From Deltaproteobacteria bacterium (GTDB lineage: Bacteria > Bdellovibrionota_B > Oligoflexia > Oligoflexales > Bog-1112): 64,000 nt of DNA. Both the position numbers and the translations under genes were made by a program. Where the stretch lies: contig JACKAG010000003.1 in assembly GCA_020635195.1 (NCBI GenBank), forward strand, positions 157,067 through 221,066, in the 5' to 3' direction. The number at the start of each line of letters is the position of its first letter. The first letter of the stretch is position 1. The notes below the pieces were generated by a model that saw only the letters and a list, made by a program, of their open reading frames with translations, was not told the DNA's origin and ran no database searches. Shown here piece by piece: positions 47,223 to 55,984 of the stretch.

Positions 47223-47849
47223 TCATCCACCCTTCAGACACAAAGCCCGGTTTAAACCAGGATGATGTCCGGGTCCCCGAAACAGCGTCCATTCATCGAT
47301 AGAGGACTTATCAGAAAAAACACAAAGACCTGAGTCGCCCCGCTCATCCCGGATGATCTCTCTCTGTCCTCCCAGAGACTGGCAGAGACGAAGAGCCGGA
47401 TGGCCATGTCCGTCATATTCCTCATCATCTTTCCCGTCCCGCCCCCAGAACTTCTGCACGGCAAGGGGAACCTCAGATCCTGGATCATCTTTCGGAAAGT
47501 GCCAGCGATTATGATGATGAAACAAAGTCCATTCGCTGATCCTTCCCCCGGCCCGCTCCGGCTGCTCCTCCTCACCTGGAGTCTCATCAGAAAAGTGGCA
47601 CAGTGCTATGGAACCGGAATCGTTCTTGTACTCTTCTGTTTTCCCTCCGAGATCAGAACATAAGCGAGAGGCCGGATTAGGTATGTTCAGAGACATCTTC
47701 TCAGATTTACCCTCTTTTTTTTCTGCTTTCTGTCCAGTGGACTGTCCTGCGTTCTGCCCGGACAAAAGAGGACTTTCTGCAAAAAGCTCTGCAGAAGTCA
47801 GCAAAGCGGCAGAGCAGAAACATAAAAGCATCTGATTCCGGATCATCAT
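47223..47849 (-). CDS. Secreted protein with two DUF333-type repeats
   Basis: 208 residues from the ATG at 47849 (AGGAG six bases upstream; an in-frame TTG at 47855 is less likely). A signal peptide ends around residue 24. Two DUF333-like units follow a low-complexity spacer. Numbered from the TTG, unit 1 (about 60-112) has N-P-A-S-R-L-C-x3-G-G and E-W-T-L-F; unit 2 (about 152-193) has H-P-A-L-R-L-C-x3-G-G and E-W-T-L-F. Each has a second Cys in x-L/A-L-C-x-F, so each can form a disulfide. DUF333 is often annotated as putative hemolysin with little evidence. It is a single gene, divergent from nothing and upstream of the translocase by orientation. Confidence 0.8.
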   Translation of the reverse strand: MMIRNQMLLCFCSAALLTSAELFAESPLLSGQNAGQSTGQKAEKKEGKSEKMSLNIPNPASRLCSDLGGKTEEYKNDSGSIALCHFSDETPGEEEQPERAGGRISEWTLFHHHNRWHFPKDDPGSEVPLAVQKFWGRDGKDDEEYDGHGHPALRLCQSLGGQREIIRDERGDSGLCVFSDKSSIDEWTLFRGPGHHPGLNRALCLKGG

Positions 47850-47979
47850 AGTCAACTCCTGTTATATCTGCATGACATGACACTCGGCCACATTAACATA
47901 TCGTTTTACCAATAGCCACAGACACTGCGCTCCATAAGATCAGGAGGCCCACGACAGCTGCAATCTTCCGATCACACAG

Positions 47980-49437
47980 TCATTCTTTATCCTGCGTTGC
48001 GCTCTGCTTCAGAAATAAAGATGAAATACTGATCGTACTGTAAAACCAGATCCCGAGAAAACATAAGGACAGAGCAAACGCATACGGAACAAAGCCGGCA
48101 ATGCTCCCTATCGCAGCAATCATACTATGCTGTATCAGCGAGCCCCCACCTTTTCCAAGGCGATCACCGACAACATCCACGGCTGATTTTCCCTGAGTCC
48201 TGAGAGAACCGGAAAGAGGGATAAACAGCATATCCTTGCCTGGTTCAAAAAAAGCCAGCCGGCAGGTTCTTGCTGTGATAAAATGCAGCGCACCAAGATA
48301 AACAGGCATCATACTGATCCAGTGAAACCCAGTTAAAAGAGTGCTCTCTCTTTTTATCAGGACACATGAGAAAAAAAGAACTGCCGTGATCATCAGTGCA
48401 GCTGGCGTAACAAGAGCTGCTTTTCGCCATCCGAATTTTACAGTAAAGCCTGAGCCCATTATAATCACCAGAAAAGATACGATACTCTGAAGGACTGTAA
48501 TCAGGCCAAGAAATGAGCTGTATTCATTCATTTTTGAAAAAACCTGACGAAGTTCATACTTCCAGATAATTTCGACAAAGTTATAAACAAAGCCAAAGCA
48601 CATCACCATGACGGCAATCCGGAATAAATAAGGAGAAGCAAAGATAGTTCGGATACTCATCAGAAAGGAAGTTTTCTGACTTTCATCCATTTTTTCCGTA
48701 TGCTTCTGTGTCATCTGACTGAACTGATCAGAAGAAGAAATGATCCTCTGATAAAAGAAAATACCAAGAATAATACTAAAAATAAGGATGACAGACAGTA
48801 TTTTAATCGTCACCATATAATCGAGTGAATGACTGCGCAGGCCGGAGGATATAAAAGAATTCAGAAGACCTCCGGCAATGGTCGCAATAGCAGTAGATAA
48901 ATTCAGCGGAACATAAAAACGTTTTGCGACCGAAAGCCGGATGAGCCGGTTTGCAAAACCCCAGAACAACAAACCAAGGACGACATTCCCCCAGAGCTCT
49001 CCAGCCAGATAAAAAATAACAATTCTCCAGTGTATGAAAAGATCATCCAGAGAGGACCTGACATCAGGCACAGAGCTCTTCTCACAGCTCAGACCCACAT
49101 CAGGATACATATAAAACGCAAAAACAAAGAAATACAAAGCATACAGAAGAAGGATGCCGTATAATAAAAATTTTTGTGGCAGATGCGCTGAAAGTTTTGC
49201 GTAGGTCAGAAAAAACAAAATAGCTCCGGGAATGGTCACCCAGAACTTCAGAAATGCCACAAAAGACGGGCCTACGTGCCCGACGACAAGTGTATCTTTG
49301 ATATCATGTATGATGACATAATTAAGAGACAGGCACATCAGAAACGCTGACATCAGCCAGAAAAGTTTCATCTCATCGGGCCGGATTGGCCAGATACGTG
49401 ACTTCTGCAAAGACGAGTGGTCCACCATCTGAATCAT
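47980..49437 (-). CDS. tlc: ATP/ADP translocase (Tlc family NTP/NDP exchanger)
   Basis: 485 residues with about 12 hydrophobic segments. The N-terminus matches Tlc carriers of Chlamydia and Rickettsia: W-P-I-R-P-D-E-M-K-L-F, then H-D-I-K-D-T-L-V-V, then F-L-K-F-W at the first helices, where lysines and aspartate contact the nucleotide. The family swaps external ATP (or another nucleotide) for internal ADP, letting intracellular bacteria take energy from the host; some members import NTPs for nucleic-acid synthesis. The length is within the family range of 480-530. The gene stands alone, and no nearby nucleotide gene is co-oriented, although an IMP/GMP-type nucleotidase is at 38824. Substrate cannot be read from sequence alone. 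Confidence 0.9.
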   Translation of the reverse strand: MIQMVDHSSLQKSRIWPIRPDEMKLFWLMSAFLMCLSLNYVIIHDIKDTLVVGHVGPSFVAFLKFWVTIPGAILFFLTYAKLSAHLPQKFLLYGILLLYALYFFVFAFYMYPDVGLSCEKSSVPDVRSSLDDLFIHWRIVIFYLAGELWGNVVLGLLFWGFANRLIRLSVAKRFYVPLNLSTAIATIAGGLLNSFISSGLRSHSLDYMVTIKILSVILIFSIILGIFFYQRIISSSDQFSQMTQKHTEKMDESQKTSFLMSIRTIFASPYLFRIAVMVMCFGFVYNFVEIIWKYELRQVFSKMNEYSSFLGLITVLQSIVSFLVIIMGSGFTVKFGWRKAALVTPAALMITAVLFFSCVLIKRESTLLTGFHWISMMPVYLGALHFITARTCRLAFFEPGKDMLFIPLSGSLRTQGKSAVDVVGDRLGKGGGSLIQHSMIAAIGSIAGFVPYAFALSLCFLGIWFYSTISISSLFLKQSATQDKE

Positions 49438-49766
49438 CCTGATTTGCGATTTAACTATGATCTAACGATGCTCCCGGATTCCCGTTTCCGGAGTCTTCCG
49501 GAACGTCAAAAGACCATATCATACGGATTTTGTCTACATGATTACTCCACAACCCCATCAATCCAGCCACTTCAGCACCAGATCTTTTGGGATCAAAAGA
49601 GAAAAACAGCTCTTTTTTAAAACCAGAGGGCTGGTGATTATTTAACATCTCGGGAAAATTAAACTTTTATAGAATTTTTTATAAAAATTCAATTTTTCTG
49701 AAAATCACACGAAAAACCAAAAGTCGATCTTTTCCTGCCAAAGGACTCAGGAGAGAGGGAGCTGAT
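49438..49766. other. A+T-rich intergenic region
   Basis: About 330 bases between the translocase (minus) and the small plus-strand ORF. It includes the self-complementary stretch TTTTATAGAATTTTTTATAAAA at about 49663-49684. No ORF with support is seen. It is the expected promoter region of the translocase on the minus strand and of the small gene on the plus strand. Confidence 0.35.
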
Positions 49767-49994
49767 ATGATAACCAACCTGTACTGGGCTCAACGCAACG
49801 GTGAAGATCATCTTAAATACGCACGGATACAGGACCCTCTGACAAAAGAAGTCAGACTGGCCGAGGCTCATGAGCTGGAAGATCCTGACAACGCAGAAGT
49901 CGGCGATGAACATCCATATAAAGTCAGCATCCTCAGCCGAAATCTGTCAGGGCAGGAGCAGACTCACAGCCCCGCTTATAAGAACATCCTGTGA
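49767..49994 (+). CDS. Small hypothetical protein
   Basis: 75 residues. A strong ribosome site (AGGAGAGAGGGAG) lies just upstream of the ATG, and the ORF ends nine bases before the convergent permease gene. The sequence is polar and acidic (E, D, H, N) with no signal peptide or membrane segment. I recognise no family. The good ribosome site and placement make a real gene likely, though it is short enough to be chance. Confidence 0.5.
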   Translation: MITNLYWAQRNGEDHLKYARIQDPLTKEVRLAEAHELEDPDNAEVGDEHPYKVSILSRNLSGQEQTHSPAYKNIL

Positions 49995-50003
49995 TACGGA
50001 TTG

Positions 50004-50777
50004 TCAGGACCGTAAGCCGATCCCTTTTTGCAGCAATCTGAGACTGATCAGAAAGAAAAGCAGGATGAACACGGCCAGAACTACAGCGGAAAGCAATGGA
50101 TCAACATCACTCACGCCAAGAAAGCCATAGCGGAAGCCGTTCACCATATAGAGAATTGGGTTGAGCCTGGACAAACCCTGCCAGAAAGGAGACAGCTGAT
50201 CAGTCGAATAAAAAACACCACCAAGATAAGTTAAAGGTGTGAGCACAAACGTCGGAATAATACTGATATCATCAAATTTTTTGGCACAGATTCCATTGAT
50301 CAGACCTGTCAGAGAAAAAAGAGAGGATGTCAGAAAAGAAAAAACCAGAAGATATCCGAAGTGATAAACACTCAGTTCCGTAAAAAATAAAGCGACGCCA
50401 AAAACAACAGCTCCCACAATAATACCGCGCCCGACTCCCCCAAGCGAATAGCCCAGAACAATCATATAATCCGGAGTCGGAGATACCAGAAGTTCTTCAA
50501 CACTTTTCTGAAATTTTGTACTGAAAAAAGAAGAACAGACATTGATATAAGAATTTGTAATCACAGACATCATAATCAGGCCAGGAACGATAAACTGAAT
50601 ATAGCGAAACCCATGAATATCGCCGATCTGACTCCCGATCAGATTGCCAAAAATGACAAAATAAAGACTCATGGTAATCACAGGGGGAACGATCGTCTGA
50701 ACCCAGATACGCAGGAACCGGCGAAACTCTTTAAAAAGAATAGTCTGTAATGCCGTCATCTGCTCAGCTAGATTCAT
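50004..50777 (-). CDS. yadH: ABC-2 type permease (YadH-like)
   Basis: 257 residues with six hydrophobic segments typical of ABC-2 exporters; length equal to E. coli YadH (256). It contains the G-x2-Y-I-Q-F-I-V-P-G-L family signature near the first helix and a polar N-terminal region. It pairs with the ATPase gene, overlapping it by 14 bases, and would form an inner-membrane exporter. The substrate is unknown; YadGH of E. coli has none defined. Confidence 0.88.
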   Translation of the reverse strand: MNLAEQMTALQTILFKEFRRFLRIWVQTIVPPVITMSLYFVIFGNLIGSQIGDIHGFRYIQFIVPGLIMMSVITNSYINVCSSFFSTKFQKSVEELLVSPTPDYMIVLGYSLGGVGRGIIVGAVVFGVALFFTELSVYHFGYLLVFSFLTSSLFSLTGLINGICAKKFDDISIIPTFVLTPLTYLGGVFYSTDQLSPFWQGLSRLNPILYMVNGFRYGFLGVSDVDPLLSAVVLAVFILLFFLISLRLLQKGIGLRS

Positions 50778-51690
50778 CCTGTTTCTCCTGTATCAGGCTC
50801 AGAAAAAGCGACTCAATGCGATTCGACTTACTGCGCATACTACATACCTGAATCCCCAGCTGATTCAGTCGTTCAAACAACATATTAATCGTCATATCTT
50901 TTGGCAACTCTGCCTCCAGAGTCAGAGAATCCGCCTGATGAAAACGGATCATAGAATCCTCCGGAAGTGGAGGCGGAGGCTGCTTCAGGTCAAGGACAAA
51001 GCACTGCCTGTCCAGCGTACTCAAAAGCTCCTTCAGGCTTGTGTTGGTCAGGATCTTCCCTTTATCAATAATTGCAACATTACGGCAAAGTTCCTCGACC
51101 TCCTCCAGATAATGGGTGGTCAGAATAATCGTCGTTCCCTGGCGGTTAATCTCCCGGATAAAACCCCACATAGAATGGCGTATTTCCACATCCACTCCAG
51201 CGGTCGGCTCATCCAGAATCAGCAAACGTGGTCTGTGAACCATAGCTCTCGCAATCATCAACCTGCGCTTCATTCCACCAGACAGGTTGCGGGCTATTTC
51301 ATCTTTCTTATTCCACAAACCCAGTGCCACAAGCAATTCCCGGGCATTGCTGCTAGCTTTCGATGGACTAATCCCATAATATCCAGCCTGCTGAATGACA
51401 ATATCATAAACTTTTTCGAAAATGCTAAAATTGAATTCCTGCGGGACCAGGCCGATTGATTTTTTTACCTGCCCCGGATCTTCGTCGAGATCCGCTCCGA
51501 AGACACGGACATGGCCCGAGCTTTTATTGACCAGGCTCGATATAATACCAATCGCTGTTGACTTCCCAGCTCCGTTCGGGCCAAGTAAGGCAAAGAAATC
51601 GCCTTCCTGAATCGTAAAGCTGATACCATCCAGGGCAGTCAGCCTGTTTCCATAGACCTTCCGCAGTTCTTTTACAACAAGAGCATCCAC
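50764..51690 (-). CDS. yadG: ABC transporter ATP-binding protein (YadG-like)
   Basis: 308 residues, same length as E. coli YadG. GTG start after GGGAGA. Walker A G-P-N-G-A-G-K-S-T, signature L-S-G-G-M-K-R-R-L, Walker B L-L-I-L-D-E-P-T-A-G-V-D, and a switch histidine in T-T-H-Y-L-E-E are all present, so the ATPase is intact. The last 70 residues form a regulatory extension as in YadG. It is coupled to the permease. The operon stands alone between the small ORF and the hydrolase gene. Confidence 0.93.
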   Translation of the reverse strand: MDALVVKELRKVYGNRLTALDGISFTIQEGDFFALLGPNGAGKSTAIGIISSLVNKSSGHVRVFGADLDEDPGQVKKSIGLVPQEFNFSIFEKVYDIVIQQAGYYGISPSKASSNARELLVALGLWNKKDEIARNLSGGMKRRLMIARAMVHRPRLLILDEPTAGVDVEIRHSMWGFIREINRQGTTIILTTHYLEEVEELCRNVAIIDKGKILTNTSLKELLSTLDRQCFVLDLKQPPPPLPEDSMIRFHQADSLTLEAELPKDMTINMLFERLNQLGIQVCSMRSKSNRIESLFLSLIQEKQDESS

Positions 51691-51807
51691 ATATGTCTCC
51701 CCAGATCCGGCAAAACCATTCTGTTTTTTCAGACAGCTACCCTACCTTGTTTACAATATAAACATAGTCAGGCTGATTGCAAGCCAGGCAGTTTTTTTTG
51801 TCAAATA

Positions 51808-51823
51808 TTTTAATCGATTAAAA
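51808..51823. repeat. 16-bp perfect palindrome TTTTAATCGATTAAAA
   Basis: A perfect palindrome in the 286-base region between the divergent ATPase and hydrolase genes. It could be an operator for either gene. No second copy was noticed in the window. Confidence 0.35.
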
Positions 51824-51976
51824 AATAATAAAAATTTTATCAAGTTCCTTCCAGATTTTCCGATAGAGTAATTAAGGATTTTCTGTTGCGGCTCCTGTCT
51901 CAGCCCTTTCTGAGCACCTACTGTACAATCGATAAAGCACATTCATATTTTTATACTCTGGACCTTAGAGGATCGA

Positions 51977-53086
51977 ATGAAAAGACAGAGTGTTCTGGCT
52001 GCTTTTATTCTGTTTTATGTTGGAGATATGGTTCCTGTTGCTCACTCAAAACAGGACTTTCTTACCCCGGCAGCGTCTCAGGCTTACTTTGAACCGCTTG
52101 GTTTGCAGATCCGGGTGATGTCTGCAAACATCGGAAACAATACAGGAGAGGAAGACGCGACCTATGTCGCATGGCGCATGGAGTCCGCCTCTTATGAGCA
52201 GTATCTGGCCAGACGAATTCAGTCCATCAGACCTGATGTTATCGGCTTTCAGGAAGTTCTGAGTCAAAATGCCTGCGACGGAATCACCAATGCAGATGCC
52301 AGGCATACCTGCTTTTACAATAAAAATTCACATGCAGTCCGCCGTCTGGTCGGTCAGGATTACAGCATCATCTGTGACAACAGGACTCAGTGGGAATGCC
52401 TTGCTGTCCATGTTGACTTTGCCAGAATTGATGGGGTCAAAAAAGGAGGTATTAATATTCGTGGGGCAGAAACCCCAGGTCTTCCTGAAAAACCCTGCAC
52501 ATATGGCGTGAACTGTGATGAAACCCTATGCGATGAAGACAGCTCCGTTTCCGCGGTCACTTTATACATCGAAAACGACGAGCAGGAAGTTCCATTACGC
52601 CTGATCCACGCACATCCAAACGCTGGTGATTTTCAGGAATTTTATGTTGGCAGCCTGTGCAGAAGAGAGCAGGTTGGTCAGATTTTTATCGGATCAGCTG
52701 ACAGCGCGCCACTGATGAAAGCAGAAATGCGGAACCTGGTGATTGGTGATTTCAACTATGACCCGTCCATCAGATTTTCAACCCTCGACCCCATGTTTTC
52801 TGAACACAGGCAATGGGACAGCTTTGTCGCAGGGATGAAAGAAGAAACAGGCGAAGGACCCAGACGCTTCTCAATACATAGCGCGAAAACTCCGGAAGGA
52901 AAACTACAGACCACCATTGCGGGACTCCTTACGTTTGATCACGTCTTATCTGACTTCGCGACGGGTAAGTGCGATGTGATGGGAGGAGGAGCCTTGGTCG
53001 GACTTGATGAAGGGTTTCAGTTTGATTCATACTCTGAAAAAAGCCGCCTCGATCATAGTACTGTCCTCTGTGATCTCTCCATCTGA
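51977..53086 (+). CDS. Secreted endonuclease/exonuclease/phosphatase (EEP) family hydrolase
   Basis: 369 residues with a signal peptide ending near residue 24 (V-A-H-S). EEP catalytic residues are all visible: Asn51 in M-S-A-N-I-G-N, Glu93 in G-F-Q-E-V, His211 in I-H-A-H-P, Asp258 and Asn260 in I-G-D-F-N-Y-D, Asp321/His322 in F-D-H-V-L-S-D, and Asp359-His360 in L-D-H-S. It also has about nine cysteines, likely in disulfides, fitting a periplasmic or secreted enzyme. EEP members cut DNA or RNA or hydrolyse phosphoesters such as sphingomyelin; substrate cannot be told. It may degrade host or prey material. Confidence 0.85.
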   Translation: MKRQSVLAAFILFYVGDMVPVAHSKQDFLTPAASQAYFEPLGLQIRVMSANIGNNTGEEDATYVAWRMESASYEQYLARRIQSIRPDVIGFQEVLSQNACDGITNADARHTCFYNKNSHAVRRLVGQDYSIICDNRTQWECLAVHVDFARIDGVKKGGINIRGAETPGLPEKPCTYGVNCDETLCDEDSSVSAVTLYIENDEQEVPLRLIHAHPNAGDFQEFYVGSLCRREQVGQIFIGSADSAPLMKAEMRNLVIGDFNYDPSIRFSTLDPMFSEHRQWDSFVAGMKEETGEGPRRFSIHSAKTPEGKLQTTIAGLLTFDHVLSDFATGKCDVMGGGALVGLDEGFQFDSYSEKSRLDHSTVLCDLSI

Positions 53087-53222
53087 ATGCAAGCTTTCGC
53101 CAGCCCCCCGGAACAACAAGCCCTTGCCATGACAAAGCACGCAATGATACGGATATCAGCTTCTACTCTGTCAGCAGGGTACACCTGAAGACTTCTGACT
53201 CAGCTCACGACGGATATTAACT

Positions 53223-53831
53223 GTGATCAACAATATGCGGGTACTGGTAGGAATCAGCGGAGCTTCAGGCTCCATTTATGCAGAACGACTGATTGCGGAA
53301 CTGGCCTCCCGCATCCCCAGAGTCTATGTCATCTTTACAAAGACAGGCCAACAGGTTTGCCGACATGAACTGACGATATCAGATGAGCGATTCTCGCTTC
53401 TCAGACTGCTAAAGCAAGAGCAGAACCCGGATCACGTCATCAGAGTCTTTTCTGATGAGGATCTCTTTGCCCCAGTCGCCAGTGGTTCCTCAGTCCCAAC
53501 CCATATGGTCGTCCTTCCCTGTTCAATGGGCTGTCTGGCAAGAATCAGCTGTGGGATTTCTTCAGGTTTGCTGGAGCGGGCCGCAGATGTCATGCTCAAG
53601 CAAAAACGTCCTTTAATCGTCTGCCCAAGAGAAACCCCACTTAATACTATACATCTGCGCAATATGACTTCATTATCAGAAATGGGTGTTCATATTGTCC
53701 CTGCGATGCCAGCATTCTATCAGAAGCCCTCCGGCATCTCCGACCTGGTTGATTTTATGGTGGGGCGGATTCTGGAAATTCTGAACCTGGATCATCAGCT
53801 ATACAGACCATGGAACCCAAGAATGCGTTGA
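53223..53831 (+). CDS. ubiX: Flavin prenyltransferase UbiX
   Basis: 202 residues from a GTG; ATG at 53235 (MRVLVG) is an alternative. It has the UbiX start G-I-S-G-A-S-G-S and the later R-E-T-P-L-N-x-I-H-L-R-N-M and M-P-A-F-Y-Q-x-P motifs. It prenylates FMN to make the cofactor for UbiD-type decarboxylases. No ubiD is in the window. It starts a tight plus-strand run: ubiX, proline dehydrogenase (16-base gap), YihY, small lipoprotein. Confidence 0.92.
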   Translation: MINNMRVLVGISGASGSIYAERLIAELASRIPRVYVIFTKTGQQVCRHELTISDERFSLLRLLKQEQNPDHVIRVFSDEDLFAPVASGSSVPTHMVVLPCSMGCLARISCGISSGLLERAADVMLKQKRPLIVCPRETPLNTIHLRNMTSLSEMGVHIVPAMPAFYQKPSGISDLVDFMVGRILEILNLDHQLYRPWNPRMR

Positions 53832-53847
53832 CTGTCTTCTTCTCTCA

Positions 53848-55092
53848 ATGGAGAGTGGCATGGCTGACATCCTTCATGAATTACCTGATTTTCAGGACCT
53901 TGCGACTGCATTTGCCTTTCAAAGCTCCCATGATTTACAGCGTTCCTTATTTTTGTTTCGGAGCATGCAATATCCTTTTCTGATCCGGATGGGTGCTCCA
54001 TGGATGACGCTTGCCATCAAAGCTCCCGGGGTTCTCAGGACTCTGATTAAAGATATGTTCTTCGCTCATTTCTTTGGAGGAGAAAGCCTTGAAGAAGCAG
54101 AACAGGTCTGTAAAAAATTAGCATCTTATCAGGTTGGCTCTGTGCTGGATTATGCAATTGAAGGAGGGCAATCTGACGCTGCTCTTGAACATACAGTCCA
54201 GGAGACTCTTGCTGCAATTCGCTTTGCTTCATCAGAAAGCGGGCGATTTGCCGTCTTTAAAGTCAGTGGCATCGCTCCCTCTGCCCTGCTGGAAAAACAA
54301 TCCGCCGGACAGGCTCTGAGCACAGAGGAGCAGACTGAGTGGCGCAGGATAGAGGCCCGAATCGAAAGGCTCTGCCACGAGACTTCGCAATGCGGATCTT
54401 CTTTACTGATTGACGCAGAAGAATCCTGGATTCAGCCAGCAATTGACAGTCTGGCTGAAAAGAGCATGCGGAATTTTAATCAGAAAAAAACAGTCATCTA
54501 CCACACCATCCAGATGTACCGCCACGATCGCCTTCACTACCTTGAGCGACTCATCCGCCAATCGGAAGAAGAAGGCTGGAAGCCCGGCATAAAACTGGTC
54601 CGGGGAGCTTATCTGGAAAAAGAAAGATTACGTGCTGTCAGGCTGGGTTATCCATCTCCTCTTTACCCGGACAAAGCATCAACCGACCACGCGTATGATC
54701 AGGCTCTGGAACATTGTCTGAATCACAGAAATCAGATGGCACTCTTCGCAGGGACCCACAATGAAGCATCATGTCTGAAACTATGTCAGATGATGATCCA
54801 TCAGAAGATCCCTGCAGATGACAGACAGGTCATCTTTTCTCAGCTTATGGGAATGGGAGATCACCTCACGTTCAATCTGGCCAGAGCAGGGTTTCCTGTT
54901 GCCAAATATGTGCCTTACGGCCCACTCACAGAGTCGCTACCGTATCTGATGCGACGGGCTGAAGAAAACTCGTCCGTCCGTGGTCAGGCCAGCCGGGAAT
55001 TGCGTCTGACCAGACAGGAGCTCCGCCGACGACGGCAGGAACTCCGCCGACAACGGCAGGAGAATCGTCGTGACAGAACCGTCTCAACGTAA
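53848..55092 (+). CDS. Proline dehydrogenase domain protein
   Basis: 414 residues. A PRODH (TIM-barrel FAD) domain: R-G-A-Y-L-E-K-E-R near the middle, H-N-E-A-S motif, and Y-V-P-Y-G-P-L-T-E-S-L-P-Y-L-M-R-R-A-E-E-N close to the end, all diagnostic of the FAD and proline site. It oxidises proline to pyrroline-5-carboxylate. There is no P5C dehydrogenase domain (monofunctional type) and no partner gene in the window. The last 28 residues are a basic repeat of L-R-R-x-R-Q-E units encoded by a 21-bp tandem repeat (55000-55062), which is unusual. It fits with PutP at 16907. The start ATG has GGAGAG upstream. Confidence 0.9.
   Translation: MESGMADILHELPDFQDLATAFAFQSSHDLQRSLFLFRSMQYPFLIRMGAPWMTLAIKAPGVLRTLIKDMFFAHFFGGESLEEAEQVCKKLASYQVGSVLDYAIEGGQSDAALEHTVQETLAAIRFASSESGRFAVFKVSGIAPSALLEKQSAGQALSTEEQTEWRRIEARIERLCHETSQCGSSLLIDAEESWIQPAIDSLAEKSMRNFNQKKTVIYHTIQMYRHDRLHYLERLIRQSEEEGWKPGIKLVRGAYLEKERLRAVRLGYPSPLYPDKASTDHAYDQALEHCLNHRNQMALFAGTHNEASCLKLCQMMIHQKIPADDRQVIFSQLMGMGDHLTFNLARAGFPVAKYVPYGPLTESLPYLMRRAEENSSVRGQASRELRLTRQELRRRRQELRRQRQENRRDRTVST
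55000..55062 (+). repeat. In-frame 21-bp tandem repeat at the 3' end of the proline dehydrogenase gene
   Basis: Units at 55021-55041 and 55042-55062 differ at two positions; a degenerate unit precedes them at 55000-55020 and a partial one follows. They encode seven-residue repeats LRLTRQE, LRRRRQE, LRRQRQE, giving a strongly basic helical tail. The length is likely to vary between strains. Confidence 0.75.
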
Positions 55093-55927
55093 AAAGATAT
55101 GTTCCACCATCCTCACCTTCTGCCGTCTGCTACATTCTGACATCACCCAGACAGATATTTTCAGGCAGGCAAGTGCTATGGCCTACGTCACACTGCTGTC
55201 TCTGGTGCCATCCATTGCCGTTTCCTTCAGTCTTCTGAGCCGGCTTTTGCCGGAAGCACAGACAGAAGAAATCATCAGCAGGATGCGCGCTCTTCTGTTC
55301 AGTCGTTTGACGGATGGTGTCGGAGAAGACGTCTACACCAGACTCGAACAGATGGTGAATGGACTGGACCCCGGAGCCATGGGCATGACCGGTTTTGCCG
55401 GCCTGACTCTGACTCTGGTTCTCTTATTGCGTCAGATTGAAATATCCTTCAATCAGATATGGAGAATCCGCCGCCACAGAAATATCATTCTCAGATTTCT
55501 CTATTTCTGTCTCTTTCTGGGCATGGGAGTCTTTCTCATCTCTGTAGGCTCCCGTTTACTAAGAGATCTTGGTCTGCATTTTCTCGATCCGACAAGCCAG
55601 GACCTTACATTATGGACAGGCTTTGGCGGCCTCCCCCTGGGATTTCTCTTTCTGATCTTCATGTACCGTATCATCCCCAACTGCCGGGTTGCATGGAGAT
55701 CCGCAGCAGGAGGGGCTGCCTTTTCACTACTGACATTCTATGGAGCACGTCGGTTATTCTTCTGGTATGGCCTTCATCTTGCAGATTATCAGATGATTTA
55801 CGGCGCTCTTGCCGCCCTCCCTCTGTTTTTATCATGGCTCTATCTATGCTGGGTTATTGTCCTTCTTGGCGCGGTCCTCTCCCGCCGCATCCAGACAGGC
55901 ATAAACTACCCAGAGTCATCTACTTGA
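55070..55927 (+). CDS. YihY/BrkB-family membrane protein
   Basis: 285 residues starting at GTG, overlapping the proline dehydrogenase gene by 23 bases. About six hydrophobic segments, with the family features A-S-A-M-A-Y-V-T-L-L-S-L-V-P near the N-terminus, and Y-R-I-I-P-N-C in the second half. The family was once called ribonuclease BN in error; its transport role is uncertain. It is an inner-membrane protein. Confidence 0.88.
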   Translation: MTEPSQRKKICSTILTFCRLLHSDITQTDIFRQASAMAYVTLLSLVPSIAVSFSLLSRLLPEAQTEEIISRMRALLFSRLTDGVGEDVYTRLEQMVNGLDPGAMGMTGFAGLTLTLVLLLRQIEISFNQIWRIRRHRNIILRFLYFCLFLGMGVFLISVGSRLLRDLGLHFLDPTSQDLTLWTGFGGLPLGFLFLIFMYRIIPNCRVAWRSAAGGAAFSLLTFYGARRLFFWYGLHLADYQMIYGALAALPLFLSWLYLCWVIVLLGAVLSRRIQTGINYPESST

Positions 55928-55984
55928 TTCTTCCGCTCCTTCTGACGAGTCCTGTATGGAACTCTGGAATATGCGGGAGGGCTT

